From: Aeromonas rivipollensis
GTDB taxonomy: Bacteria; Pseudomonadota; Gammaproteobacteria; Enterobacterales; Aeromonadaceae
DNA length: 64,000 nucleotides
Assembly: GCF_010974825.1 (NCBI RefSeq)
Contig: NZ_JAAILA010000003.1
Location: forward strand, 1-64,000
Direction of reading: 5' to 3'
Shown: one piece after another, positions 44,140-53,782 of the stretch
Layout: each line of letters opens with the position of its first letter
Position numbering within the stretch: the stretch's first letter is position 1
The notes under the pieces: generated by a model
Seen by the model: the letters and a program-made list of their open reading frames with translations, nothing else
What the model was told of the DNA's origin: nothing
The model's database searches: none
Program-made: the position numbers and the translations under genes

Positions 44140-44292
44140 AACGAAACTCCTTCAACGATGTCGAGCAAGCGACGATCTCGAGCGGGCTATGCTGTCGAGC
44201 AGTTTAATGGTCCATCGCCGGAGCCGGAACCCGGCTCCTTGCAACGGCGCCGCACGGGCTATGATGCCGTGCAGGCGATGATCTTGCGCCAT

Positions 44293-45288
44293 TCAATGTG
44301 CATGGTCAGGGTCGGACGCTTGCGGCGGGGTCAACCGCTGCAGCAGAGTGTCAAGCAGTGAGGCGGGCAACTCGGCGCTCACCGGCAGATACCACCAGTG
44401 CGCCGGCGCGAAGGCCCGGCACTTGACCGCATCCTTCTCCGTCATCAGCAGGGGACGCTCGCCGAAGCGGGCGAGCAGCTCATCCCGATCAAAGGCCTGA
44501 TGATCCGCATAACCGACACTCTGTACCAGCTCATAACCGAGCCCGGTCAGGGTGGCAAAGAAGCGGGGGGGATGGCCTATGCCCGCCAATGCGTCCACAG
44601 GTCCGGCGAGGGGAGCCTCGAGGGGGGCGTCGTCGCATACGCGGCGCGGCGCGGCCGCCACCAGTGCCATGGGGTATTCCCCCTGGGCCGGGGTCCCGCC
44701 GTTGCAGATGATGGCATCGACCCGCTTGAGGCGGGTCATGGGTTCCCGCAGCGGCCCCATGGGCAGCAGGCAGCCATTGCCAAAGCGCCGGGTCCCATCC
44801 ACCACCACCAGCTCTATGTCCCGTGCCAGGGCGTAGTGCTGCAGACCGTCGTCGGTGATGATGATGTCCACCTCGCCGCTCTGCTCAAGCAGACGCACCG
44901 CATCGGCGCGTTTGGGGGCCACCACCACGGGGCAGCCGCAGCGCCGGGCGATGAGCACCGGCTCATCCCCCGCCTGGGCCGTGGTGCTGGTGACGCCCAG
45001 CCGATAAGGGTAATGGGGCGCCTTGCCACCGTAACCGCGGCTGACTACGCCGGGGCGCCAGCCACGGGCTTGCAGCTGTTCCACCAGCCAGACCACCACA
45101 GGGGTCTTGCCATTGCCGCCGACCGAGATATTGCCCACCACTATCACCGGCAGGCTGGCCCGATAGCGGGTGAACCAGCCACGGCGATAGGCGAAACGGC
45201 GCACACCGCTGACGAGGGCAAACAACAGGGCCAAGGGGGCCAGCGCCCAGCGCCAGCCACTCTTGCCGTACCAGAGACGCTCCAGCAT
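44293..45288 (-). CDS. lpxK: Tetraacyldisaccharide 4'-kinase
   Basis: Adds the 4'-phosphate to the lipid A disaccharide at the inner membrane. An N-terminal membrane-association helix (ALAPLALLFALVSGVRRF) is followed by a Walker A-like motif GNISVGGNGKTPVVVWL (about 52-68) and the DDGLQHYAL motif (about 145). It has 331 aa (E. coli 328). Its ATG shares one base with the msbA stop. Confidence 0.95.
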   Translation of the reverse strand: MLERLWYGKSGWRWALAPLALLFALVSGVRRFAYRRGWFTRYRASLPVIVVGNISVGGNGKTPVVVWLVEQLQARGWRPGVVSRGYGGKAPHYPYRLGVTSTTAQAGDEPVLIARRCGCPVVVAPKRADAVRLLEQSGEVDIIITDDGLQHYALARDIELVVVDGTRRFGNGCLLPMGPLREPMTRLKRVDAIICNGGTPAQGEYPMALVAAAPRRVCDDAPLEAPLAGPVDALAGIGHPPRFFATLTGLGYELVQSVGYADHQAFDRDELLARFGERPLLMTEKDAVKCRAFAPAHWWYLPVSAELPASLLDTLLQRLTPPQASDPDHAH

Positions 45289-47057
45289 CAGCCCTTGTTA
45301 CTCACTGCGACGTTGCCAAACTGAATGGCCCGCAACTGGGCATACGTGCCCTGCTGGGCCATCAGGGCGTCATGGTTGCCGCGCTCGACGATATGACCCT
45401 CGTCGATCACCAGGATCTCGTCCGCCTTCTCTATGGTGGAGAGACGGTGAGCGATCACCAGGGAGGTGCGCGCCTTGCACAGCTCGTCGATGGCCGCCTG
45501 GATGTGGCGCTCGGACTCGGTATCCAGGGCCGAGGTGGCCTCGTCCAGCAGCAGCACGGGGGAGTCCCGCAACAGGGCGCGGGCGATGGCAATGCGCTGA
45601 CGCTGACCACCGGACAGGGAGGCGCCGTTCTCGCCGATGACGGTGTCATAGCCTTCCGGCATCTTGCGCACGAACTCGTCGGCATGGGCGATGCGGGCCG
45701 CATGCTGTATCTCTTCCCGGCTGTAGCGCTCTTCTGCCGCGTAGGCGATATTGTTGGCCACGGAGTCGTTGAACAGGTGCACATGCTGGGAAACCAGGGC
45801 GTACTGCTTGCGCAGCTCGCTCAACTTGTATTCGCGGATGTTGACGCCATCCAGCAGTATCTCCCCCTGCTCTATGTCATAGAAGCGGGTCAGCAGGCTG
45901 GCGATGGTGCTCTTGCCGGAGCCGGAGCGACCCACCAGGGCCACGGACTTGCCCGCCTCCACCTTGAAGCTGATGTTGTGCAGCGCCGGGGTCTCCTTGG
46001 TCGGGTAGGTGAAGGTGACGTTGCGAAACTCTATCTCGCCACGGGCCCGCTCCAGGGTGCGGGTGCCGGTGTCCTGCTCCGGGGTGGAGTCCAGCAGACC
46101 GAACAGGCTCTGGCAGGCGGTGATGCCGCGCTGGAACTGGTTGTTCACGTCGGTCAGGCTTTTCAGCGGCTTGAGCAGCATCATCATGGAAGTGACCATG
46201 ACGGTGAAGGTGCCCGCGGTCAGGGTCGCCTTGACCGAGTCTATGGTCGCCACGTAGAGGAAGACCGCCAGGGCGACCGAGGCCACCATCTGGACTATGG
46301 GGCTGCCGATGGCGTCGGCCGCCACCATCTTCATGGTCTGCTGGCGCATCCGGTTGCTGACGGTGAAGAAGCGCTTGTCCTCCACCTGCTGGCCACCGAA
46401 CATCAGCACCTCTTTATGGCCCTTGAGCATCTGCTCGGTGGAGGTGGTGATGTCACCCACCGCCTGCTGGATGTGACGGCTGATCTTGCGAAAACGACGG
46501 CTGATGAGACCGATGAGCACACCCACCACAGGGCCGACCACCAGGAAGATCACCGACAGCTGCCAGGAGTGCCAGAACATCAGGCCGAGCAGGCCGATGA
46601 CGGTGGCCCCTTCGCGCACCAGCGACACCAGGGTCGAGCTCGCAGCGGACGACACCTGACCGGCGTCATAGGTCACCTTGGAGAGCAGGTTGCCGGTATT
46701 TTGGCGGTCGAAGAAGCTCATGGGCATGGCCATCAGGTGGCTGAATACCTGCTGCTGCAGCCGCATCACCACATGGTTGCCGACCCAGGCCATGCAGTAG
46801 TTGGAGAGGAAGGCGGCACAACCGCGCAGGGCGACGATACCGAGCACGAAGAAGGGCATCCACTTGAGCACGCTGCTGTCGTTGCCGTTGAGGCCCTGAT
46901 CGATGAGCGGCTTGATGGAGTAGACGAAGGTGGTATCCACGGCCGCATAACCCAGCATGCCGATGATGCCGCCCACCAGCCCCAGTTTGCGATCCCGGAC
47001 ATAACCGAGCAGGCGTTTGAAGACGGGCCAGCTCTCTTGTGAGGTTTCTTGTTGCAT
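45288..47057 (-). CDS. msbA: Lipid A/LPS flippase
   Basis: A homodimeric ABC exporter that flips lipid A-core across the inner membrane. Six membrane helices (residues about 20-310) precede the nucleotide-binding domain: Walker A VGRSGSGKST (about 380), signature LSGGQRQR (about 480), Walker B VLLLDEATSALD (about 500) and the H-loop IAHRLST. It has 589 aa (E. coli 582). First gene of the run with lpxK. Confidence 0.96.
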   Translation of the reverse strand: MQQETSQESWPVFKRLLGYVRDRKLGLVGGIIGMLGYAAVDTTFVYSIKPLIDQGLNGNDSSVLKWMPFFVLGIVALRGCAAFLSNYCMAWVGNHVVMRLQQQVFSHLMAMPMSFFDRQNTGNLLSKVTYDAGQVSSAASSTLVSLVREGATVIGLLGLMFWHSWQLSVIFLVVGPVVGVLIGLISRRFRKISRHIQQAVGDITTSTEQMLKGHKEVLMFGGQQVEDKRFFTVSNRMRQQTMKMVAADAIGSPIVQMVASVALAVFLYVATIDSVKATLTAGTFTVMVTSMMMLLKPLKSLTDVNNQFQRGITACQSLFGLLDSTPEQDTGTRTLERARGEIEFRNVTFTYPTKETPALHNISFKVEAGKSVALVGRSGSGKSTIASLLTRFYDIEQGEILLDGVNIREYKLSELRKQYALVSQHVHLFNDSVANNIAYAAEERYSREEIQHAARIAHADEFVRKMPEGYDTVIGENGASLSGGQRQRIAIARALLRDSPVLLLDEATSALDTESERHIQAAIDELCKARTSLVIAHRLSTIEKADEILVIDEGHIVERGNHDALMAQQGTYAQLRAIQFGNVAVSNKG

Positions 47058-47077
47058 GAATAGCCGTTAATAAGGGA

Positions 47078-47430
47078 AATGACGGGGTATTCTAGCCAAA
47101 GCGCAGGATTACACCAAGCGTTGCCATAGCCTGACCATCTCCCTCACCCTTCCTCAAAGGGAAATGACGGATTATTGCCTTGGCCAAAGCGCAGGATTAC
47201 ACCAGGCGTTGCCATAGCCTGGCCATCTCCCCTCCCCTCCCTCAAAGGGAAATGACGGATTATTGCCCTGGCCAAAGCGCAGGATTACACCAGGCGTTGC
47301 CATCGCCTGGCCATCTCCCTCACCCTTCCTCAAAGGAAAATGACGGATTATTGCCCTAGCCAAAGCGCAGGATTTCCACCAGGCGTTGCCATCGCCCCAG
47401 CCCAATCCCAAAGAGAAATGACAGCTAAGG
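47078..47430. repeat. Four-copy 88-bp tandem repeat
   Basis: The CCAAAGCGCAGGATT element starts at 47096, 47184, 47272 and 47360, giving an exact 88-base period. Copies 1-3 are nearly identical; copy 4 diverges in its second half. Each unit contains a CCAGGCG / CGCCTGG inverted repeat (CCAAGCG in copy 1) and a GGGAAATGACGGATTATTGC segment. It fills the gap between comEC and msbA, just upstream of msbA. No gene is seen in these 381 bases. Confidence 0.93.
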
Positions 47431-47438
47431 GAGTGGTC

Positions 47439-49694
47439 CTAGCGCCATAACCTGGGTTGCCACCAGTGGCCATTGCGCCTGTACCAGGGGCCCTGCTCGC
47501 GCTCGGCCCGGATCTTGAGCCCCCCCTCCCCCGCCTCGATCAGGATGGCGCCATCCTGCCCCGTCACCCACTGACGAGCCCCCTGGTATCTTGCCACCAC
47601 CTCGGGGCGGGGAAACTGCCACTGGTTCCTGTCGCCGGCGCTGTGGATGACGACATCCGGGTTCACCGCTGCCACGAAGCCCGGGGTGGAGGAAGTGCGG
47701 CTGCCATGGTGAGGGCTCACCAACACGGTGCTGGAGAGGGTGCTGAGGTGAATGCTGGAAAACGTGCTGGCGAGTTCCTCTCCTTCTCCCTGCTCTTCCA
47801 GGGCCAGCAGGCGGCGCTCCGCCCCCTGCTCTATGTCACCGCTGAGCAGGATGCGATGCCGGCCGTCGCTTATCTGCACCACGCAACTGTCGTTGTTGCG
47901 CCCCGCCCCCGGCCGCTCGGGCCAGAGCACGCGCACCTCCAGCCCCTGCCAGTGCCAGCGCTGACCACGGCGACACAGGGTCGTGCTGCGGGCGAAGCCG
48001 AACGAGGAGAGCTCGCGGCGCACCGGCATCGCCTGCAGCATGGCGCGCCTGTTGCCCGCATGATCCCTGTCCTTGTGGCTGATGATGAGGGCATCGAGCA
48101 CCCGCACATCGAGGCGGCTCAGCACGGGCAGTATGGCGGCCTCCGCCATGTTGTAGCCGCCGGGATAGCTATCCCCGGTGTCATAGAGGATGCCGCGCTC
48201 GCCCCGGGTGACGAGCACCGACAAGCCCTGCCCCACATCCAGCACCCGCACCTGCCAGGGCGTGGGAGCAGGCCAGGCACCCAGCAGCAGGGCGGCCCCC
48301 ACAGGGAGCAGCAAGCCGCGCCCTCCCGACAACTGCCAGGCCCCCCACAGCAGCACCAGCAAGGCGCTGACGGGCATCAGCCAGCCGGGAACAGGCCACC
48401 AGAGCTGCAGATGGTCCGCCAGCAGGCCGACTCCCCACAACACCCAGGTCAACCCCAGATCGGACAACCAGAACAGGGCATGCGCCAGGGCGGTGGAGAG
48501 CGGCGCCAGCAGCACACCGATCAGCGCCAGCGGAATGATGCCGAGGCAAAACAGCGGCAACGCCAGCAGATTGAGCAAGAGCGCCAGCGGTGCCATGCCC
48601 TCGAACAGCAGCAGTTGCAGGGGTAGCAGGCCGAGCAGCATCAGGCATTGCAGCCGCACCAGTCCGGGACGCGCGTGCAGCAGGCTCGCCAGCAACAGCA
48701 GGGCCACCGCCATGAAGGAGAGCCAGAAACCGGCCGAGTAGAGGGCGAAGGGATCCCAGAGCACTATCACCACGAAGGCCCACAGCCAGATGCGGTGGCT
48801 GGGCCAGTCCCGTTTCAACCAGCGCAGCAGGCTCCACACCAGCACCATGATGAGGGCCCGCTCGGTCGCCACCGCAAATCCCGCCAGCCAGCTGTAGACG
48901 GCGGCAAACAAGAGGGAGACCACAATGGCCCCCCGCAACCCCAGCAGCCGCCCCAGCCACCAGCCGAGCACCGCCACCAGGGCGATATGCTGGCCCGAGA
49001 TGGCGATGATGTGGGTCAGGCCGCTGCCGCGAAACAGATCCCACTGGGCATCCGTGATGCCCCCCTGCTCCCCGAAGCTGAGCGCCGCCAGCAAAGGGGC
49101 CTGCTCCAGCCCCTGCCAGGCGCTGCTGGCCGCGGCAAGCCAGCGCTCCCGCATCCCGGGGGCCGCCTCCTGGACCTCGATGAGACGGCGCAGGTTGCCG
49201 GTCGCGGTGATCCCCTTGCCAAGCAGCAGGCGCCGCCCGTCCATGCCCGCCTCGTTGGCCAGTCCATGGGCGGGCTTGAGGGAACTCACCAGGGTGATGC
49301 GACTGCCTGCTGGCAGGGGCGGCAGGGCCTGATAGGCATTGATCCTGACCAGGGGGGCTATCGCGAGGGGCTGCTCGTCCAGCGTCTCGACCCGCAGCAG
49401 CAGGCGGGCAAATTTATCTCGCGGTTTATCGCCCGAGGACTCCGTACTTTGCACCCGTGCGGTTATGATGTGGCTGGTCTGTGTCTCCAGCTTGTCCAGC
49501 CAGGCCAACCGATACTGCAGGTTCAGCTGCATCCAGAGCACGCCGAGCACCAGAAACAAGAGCCGCCAGTGACGGCCATGGGCAAGCAGGATGGCGAGGG
49601 CCAGCAGCGTGCCACCCCATGCAGTAGAGGGTAACCAGGGCCAGAGCAGTGAGGAGCTTGCCCCCAGGGCAAACGACAACAGACGCAGATCCAT
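47439..49694 (-). CDS. comEC: DNA internalisation protein ComEC/Rec2
   Basis: A 751-aa inner-membrane channel for DNA uptake in natural transformation. N-terminal helices, a DUF4131 region, the competence domain with many helices (GLTHIIAISGQHIALVAVLG, about 235-255), and a C-terminal metallo-beta-lactamase-like domain (LDVGQGLSVLV, GILYDTGDSYPGGY, ISHKDRDHAGN, SPHHGSRTSS). All zinc-site motifs are visible. I chose the Met at 49694 (MDLRLLSFALG). Divergent from the DUF2062 pair; the two start codons are only 28 bases apart. Confidence 0.95.
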   Translation of the reverse strand: MDLRLLSFALGASSSLLWPWLPSTAWGGTLLALAILLAHGRHWRLLFLVLGVLWMQLNLQYRLAWLDKLETQTSHIITARVQSTESSGDKPRDKFARLLLRVETLDEQPLAIAPLVRINAYQALPPLPAGSRITLVSSLKPAHGLANEAGMDGRRLLLGKGITATGNLRRLIEVQEAAPGMRERWLAAASSAWQGLEQAPLLAALSFGEQGGITDAQWDLFRGSGLTHIIAISGQHIALVAVLGWWLGRLLGLRGAIVVSLLFAAVYSWLAGFAVATERALIMVLVWSLLRWLKRDWPSHRIWLWAFVVIVLWDPFALYSAGFWLSFMAVALLLLASLLHARPGLVRLQCLMLLGLLPLQLLLFEGMAPLALLLNLLALPLFCLGIIPLALIGVLLAPLSTALAHALFWLSDLGLTWVLWGVGLLADHLQLWWPVPGWLMPVSALLVLLWGAWQLSGGRGLLLPVGAALLLGAWPAPTPWQVRVLDVGQGLSVLVTRGERGILYDTGDSYPGGYNMAEAAILPVLSRLDVRVLDALIISHKDRDHAGNRRAMLQAMPVRRELSSFGFARSTTLCRRGQRWHWQGLEVRVLWPERPGAGRNNDSCVVQISDGRHRILLSGDIEQGAERRLLALEEQGEGEELASTFSSIHLSTLSSTVLVSPHHGSRTSSTPGFVAAVNPDVVIHSAGDRNQWQFPRPEVVARYQGARQWVTGQDGAILIEAGEGGLKIRAEREQGPWYRRNGHWWQPRLWR

Positions 49695-49722
49695 GGAGCA
49701 AGTATTTAGCAAGGTTTCAAAC

Positions 49723-50241
49723 ATGCCCAAACGACTCATAAAACGCTGGCTGCCCGATCAGGACAAGCTCAAGGAACACAAGCACTTGCGGCTGTTCGGC
49801 AAGCTGCTGCTCGATGCCAACCTCTGGCACCTCAACCGCCGCTCCGCCGCCGGTGCCTTCGCGGTCGGCCTCTTCATGGCCTGGATCCCGCTCCCCTGCC
49901 AGATGCTACTGGCGGCCGGTGGCGCCATCCTCTTTAGGGTCAATCTGCCCCTCTCGGTCGCCCTGGTCTGGCTCTCCAACCCCTTCACCATGCCGCCGCT
50001 GTTCTATGGCGCCTACCTGGTGGGCTGCCAGCTGCTCGGGCACCCCGCCCAGCACATCGATATCCAGTTCACCTGGGAGTGGCTTGTCTCGGTATTTGAA
50101 ACCCTGGCCCCGCCGCTGCTGCTGGGCTCCCTGGTGCTCGCGCTGCTGAGCTCCTTGATGGGTTACGCCTTCATCCGCACCTTCTGGCGCATCAACACAG
50201 TGCGCCAATGGCAGAAGCGCAAGGAGGCGCGGGCATGCTGA
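49723..50241 (+). CDS. DUF2062 membrane protein (first copy)
   Basis: A 172-aa protein of the DUF2062 family. The motif NRRSAAGAFAVGLFMAWIP (about 42-60) is followed by membrane helices, WLSNPFTMPPLFYGAYLVG (about 85-103) and LLLGSLVLALLSSLMGY. Function unknown. The start at 49723 fits the family. It overlaps the next DUF2062 gene by 7 bases. Confidence 0.88.
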   Translation: MPKRLIKRWLPDQDKLKEHKHLRLFGKLLLDANLWHLNRRSAAGAFAVGLFMAWIPLPCQMLLAAGGAILFRVNLPLSVALVWLSNPFTMPPLFYGAYLVGCQLLGHPAQHIDIQFTWEWLVSVFETLAPPLLLGSLVLALLSSLMGYAFIRTFWRINTVRQWQKRKEARAC

Positions 50242-50729
50242 GCCGCTGGCTGGCCCGTTTCAAGATAGACCCGGACACCCTGCGCCAGCAGAAGTGGTTC
50301 GCCCTCTTTGGTGAGCGCCTGCTGACCCCCGCCCTCTGGCAGGGCGGCACCCGGGCGCTCAGCGGCGCCGTGGCGGCCGGCCTCTTCGCCAGCTGGATCC
50401 CCATCCCCATGCACTCCCTCGTCGCGGTCGGGCTGGCGCTGGCGTTTCGCCTCAACCTGCCGCTGGCCCTGCTGGCGGTCTGGTTCAACAACCCGCTGAC
50501 GCTGCCCTTCATGTACCTCTATGCCTATCGCACCGGCTGCCTGGTGCTGCACCAGACGCCTGAGCCCTTCCACCTCACCTGGTCATTGCACTGGCTGGAG
50601 CACGAGGCGGCGACCCTGGTGCCCCCCTTCCTGCTCGGCAGCCTGTTGCTGGCGGTGCTGACCGCCGCCACCGGGGCCCTGCTCACCCTGCTGATGCTGC
50701 AACTGGGCAGGCTGACCCGCCCCCGCTGA
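50235..50729 (+). CDS. DUF2062 membrane protein (second copy)
   Basis: A 164-aa paralogue of the preceding gene with the same landmarks: GGTRALSGAVAAGLFASWIP, WFNNPLTLPFMYLYAYRTG and PPFLLGSLLLAVLTAATGA. A strong AAGGAGG site precedes the ATG at 50235. The tandem pair probably arose by duplication and may form a hetero-oligomer; that is inference. Confidence 0.88.
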   Translation: MLSRWLARFKIDPDTLRQQKWFALFGERLLTPALWQGGTRALSGAVAAGLFASWIPIPMHSLVAVGLALAFRLNLPLALLAVWFNNPLTLPFMYLYAYRTGCLVLHQTPEPFHLTWSLHWLEHEAATLVPPFLLGSLLLAVLTAATGALLTLLMLQLGRLTRPR

Positions 50730-50855
50730 GCCTCCTGCCCGCCCTTCGGCTTAGCCACAGGGCGCAATTCGCGCCGCCTTGCCATCGTTTGGCTCTGCCA
50801 CCACACTCCTTGTAGTCCTCAGCTTGCCGCTACCTGCAAAGACAAGGAGTTCACC

Positions 50856-52361
50856 ATGGCCCAACCCCTGACGCTGGCCTATGCCAATGGCCAACCCATC
50901 TCACTGCTGCCCGCCATGGCCAACCGCCACGGCCTCATCACAGGCGCCACGGGGACCGGCAAGACAGTCACCCTGCAGGTGCTGGCAGAGGGGTTCTCCC
51001 GCCTCGGGGTGCCGGTCTTTCTGGCGGATGTAAAGGGGGATCTCAGCGGCCTCGGCGCCGCTGGCACCCCGTCGAGCAAGCTGGATGCCCGGCTGGCCCA
51101 GCTCGGCATCCCGGCCCCCGCCTTCGCCCCCAGTCCGGCCCTGTTCTGGGACCTGTTTGCGGAGCAGGGGCACCCGGTGCGGGCCACAGTCTCCGACATG
51201 GGGCCCCTGCTGCTGGCCCGCCTGCTCGACCTCAACGACACCCAGAGCGGGGTGCTGGAGCTGGTGTTCAAGGTGGCGGACGACGAGGGCTTGCTGCTGC
51301 TCGATCTGAAAGACTTGCGCGCCATGGTGCAGTTTGCCGGGGACAACGCCAAATCCCTCACCACCCGCTATGGCAATGTGTCCACCGCCTCCATCGGCGC
51401 CATACTGCGCAACCTGCTCACCCTGGAGAGTGCGGGAGGGGACCACTTCTTCGGCGAGCCCATGCTGGATATTCAGGATCTGCTGCAGACCGACGGGGCC
51501 GGCCACGGCCACATCAATGTGCTGGCGGCCGGCAAGCTCACCCAGTCCAGCCGCCTCTATGCCTGCTTCCTGCTCTGGCTCTTGTCCGAGCTGTTCGAGC
51601 AACTGCCCGAGGTGGGGGATCCCGATAAACCCGTGCTGGTGTTCTTCTTCGACGAGGCTCACCTGCTGTTCAACGACGCCCCCAAGGCGCTGCTGGAGAA
51701 GATAGAGCTGGTGGTGCGCCTCATCCGCTCGAAAGGAGTGGGCGTCTATTTCGTGACCCAGAGCCCGGCCGATATTCCCGACAGCGTGCTGGGGCAGCTC
51801 GGCAACCGGGTGCAGCACGCCCTGCGCGCCTTTACTCCGAGCGACCAAAAAGCGGTGCGCATCGCCGCCAACACCCTGAGGGCCAACCCGGCCTTCGACG
51901 CGGCCGGCGTCATCACCGAGCTCGGGGTGGGCGAGGCCCTGGTCTCCCTGCTCGATGAGAAGGGGCGCCCAAGCGTGGTGGAGCGCGCCTTTATCGCCCC
52001 GCCCGCCAGTCGCATAGGTCCCCTGGGCGACGCCGAGCGGCAGGCCCTGATCCAGGGATCAGTGCTTCACGGCAGATACGAGACCCGCGAGGATCGCGAA
52101 TCCGCCTTCGAGCGCCTCAATGGCGGGGCACCAGCCGCCTCGGATGATGCCTCCCAGACCCCGTCGGAGCAGGGGGGCGGATTGCTCGACGCCCTCAACG
52201 GTATCCTGTTCGGTCGCACAGGCCCGCGCGGTGGTCAGCATGACGGCGTGGTGCAGACCGCCGCCAAGAGCGTGGCCCGTACCCTGGGCAACGAGGTGGG
52301 GCGCCAGCTGGTACGGGGCGTACTCGGCTCCCTGCTGGGGGGCAGCAAACGGCGCCGTTGA
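50856..52361 (+). CDS. HerA-like ATPase (DUF853/YjgR family)
   Basis: A 501-aa P-loop ATPase of the HerA/FtsK group. Walker [19 protein letters not shown] (about 30-47), [15 protein letters not shown], Walker [14 protein letters not shown] (about 255-267) and an arginine-containing [14 protein letters not shown] sensor region (about 288). The C-terminus is a basic, serine/glycine-rich tail. E. coli YjgR is the same family (500 aa). The biological role is unclear. An AAGGAG site lies upstream. Terminator follows. Confidence 0.92.
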   Translation: MAQPLTLAYANGQPISLLPAMANRHGLITGATGTGKTVTLQVLAEGFSRLGVPVFLADVKGDLSGLGAAGTPSSKLDARLAQLGIPAPAFAPSPALFWDLFAEQGHPVRATVSDMGPLLLARLLDLNDTQSGVLELVFKVADDEGLLLLDLKDLRAMVQFAGDNAKSLTTRYGNVSTASIGAILRNLLTLESAGGDHFFGEPMLDIQDLLQTDGAGHGHINVLAAGKLTQSSRLYACFLLWLLSELFEQLPEVGDPDKPVLVFFFDEAHLLFNDAPKALLEKIELVVRLIRSKGVGVYFVTQSPADIPDSVLGQLGNRVQHALRAFTPSDQKAVRIAANTLRANPAFDAAGVITELGVGEALVSLLDEKGRPSVVERAFIAPPASRIGPLGDAERQALIQGSVLHGRYETREDRESAFERLNGGAPAASDDASQTPSEQGGGLLDALNGILFGRTGPRGGQHDGVVQTAAKSVARTLGNEVGRQLVRGVLGSLLGGSKRRR

Positions 52362-52377
52362 TGTCGGAAAACAGGCA

Positions 52378-52410
52378 TGAAAAAGCCCGCCGACATGGCG
52401 GGCTTTTTAT
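52378..52410. terminator. Bidirectional terminator between the HerA-like gene and aspC
   Basis: The stem AAAAAGCCCGCC / GGCGGGCTTTTT with a GACAT loop lies between convergent genes. Confidence 0.92.
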
Positions 52411-52433
52411 TGAGCGGATGCCGATGGTTGTGC

Positions 52434-53624
52434 TTACAGCACCTTGGCGATGGCATCGCACAGGGGATCTATGTTGGCGCGGGTGATCCCGGCCACGCTG
52501 ATCCGGCCGGAGCCGACGATGTAGATGGCAAACTCGCTCTTGAGACGCTCCACCTGATCCTTGGAGAGACCGGAGAAGGAGAACATGCCGTTCTGCTCGC
52601 GGATGAAGCTGAAGTCCTGGCTCACACCGAGGGCAGCCAACTTCTCTACCAGCAGTTCGCGCATCTCGCGAATACGCACCCGCATGGCCGCCACCTCTTC
52701 CACCCACTCGGCATAGAGGGCCGGATCGCTGACTATGGTAGTCACCACGGCGGCGCCGTGTGACGGCGGGTTGGAGTAGTTGGCTCGGATGACGGTCTTG
52801 ACCTGGGTGAAGGCCACGTCGGCAATCGCCTTGGTCGCGCTGACCAGGGTGAAGGCACCGACCCGCTCGTTGTAGAGGCCGAAGTTCTTGGAGAAGGAAC
52901 TCGCCACCAGCAGTTCGTCATGGCACTCGGCGAAGATGCGTAGCCCCTCGGCATCTTCCTCTATACCACGGGCAAAGCCCTGATAGGCGAAGTCAAACAG
53001 CGGCAGCCAGCCAGCGGCGGCGCTCTGTTTGGCCAGGGCGCGCCACTGATCAGCTGTGGGGTCAATGCCGGTCGGGTTGTGGCAGCAGCCGTGCAGCAGC
53101 ACCAGATCGCCGGCCTGCGCTTCACAGAGCGACCCCTGCATGGCGGCAAAGTCGAGACCCTTGGTCGCCGCATCGTAGTACTTGTACCACTTGACGGTGA
53201 GGCCGGCAGCCTGGAACACGCTGACGTGGTTGGCCCAGGTGGGATCGGAGATCCAGATGGTCTTGGCCAGACCGTTGCGCACCACGAACTCGGCGGCGAT
53301 GCGCAGGGCACCTGTACCACCCGGCGCCTGGGCTGTCTTGGCGCGGCCGCTGGCAATCAGGGCGGAATCCTGCCCGAACAGCAGTTGCTGCACTATGCGG
53401 CCATATTCGATATTGCCTTCAATACCGAGGTAGTTCTTGGTCTTCTCGTCGGTGAGCAGCTTCTGCTCTGCTTTCTTGACGCAATGAAGGATAGGAGTGG
53501 CACCGGTCTCATCCTTGTAGATCCCGACCCCCAGATTGATCTTGTGGCTGCGAGAGTCGGCACGGAAGGCTTCGGTCAGGCCCAGGATCGGATCCGCTGG
53601 GGCGGCAACAACCTTTTCAAACAT
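52434..53624 (-). CDS. aspC: Aspartate/aromatic aminotransferase
   Basis: PLP enzyme moving the amino group between aspartate (or aromatic amino acids) and 2-oxoglutarate. It begins [20 protein letters not shown], close to E. coli AspC. PLP lysine in [15 protein letters not shown] (about residue 246), [10 protein letters not shown] (about 192) and a C-terminal substrate arginine in GSGRISVAG. It has 396 aa, same as AspC. TyrB is the alternative, but the sequence looks nearer to AspC. Single gene. Confidence 0.93.
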   Translation of the reverse strand: MFEKVVAAPADPILGLTEAFRADSRSHKINLGVGIYKDETGATPILHCVKKAEQKLLTDEKTKNYLGIEGNIEYGRIVQQLLFGQDSALIASGRAKTAQAPGGTGALRIAAEFVVRNGLAKTIWISDPTWANHVSVFQAAGLTVKWYKYYDAATKGLDFAAMQGSLCEAQAGDLVLLHGCCHNPTGIDPTADQWRALAKQSAAAGWLPLFDFAYQGFARGIEEDAEGLRIFAECHDELLVASSFSKNFGLYNERVGAFTLVSATKAIADVAFTQVKTVIRANYSNPPSHGAAVVTTIVSDPALYAEWVEEVAAMRVRIREMRELLVEKLAALGVSQDFSFIREQNGMFSFSGLSKDQVERLKSEFAIYIVGSGRISVAGITRANIDPLCDAIAKVL

Positions 53625-53657
53625 GGTATTCCCTGTATTCCGTTGAGTTCATTGGCT

Positions 53658-53690
53658 GGCAAACTAGGTTGGCAAACTAGGTTGGCAAAC
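53658..53690. repeat. 13-bp tandem repeat
   Basis: 2.5 copies of GGCAAACTAGGTT in the aspC upstream region, just past the terminator of the next gene. Confidence 0.85.
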
Positions 53691-53715
53691 AAAAGCGCTC
53701 CTTTGGCGAGCGCTC
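53688..53715 (-). terminator. Terminator downstream of the putative toprim protein gene
   Basis: The stem AGCGCTC / GAGCGCT is followed on the minus strand by a short U-rich run. Confidence 0.65.
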
Positions 53716-53782
53716 CGTCAACTCTTTATACCACTGCCTTCCATAGGGGAAAACCGCTTTCTCAAGGTGGATGGCAGCCCCC

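Noticed and set aside
45372-47042. 556-codon frame opposite msbA
   Set aside because: Shadow of msbA; His/Gln-rich composition without domains.
47078-47430. CRISPR array
   Set aside because: The whole 88-base unit is repeated, with no short repeat/variable spacer alternation and no cas genes.
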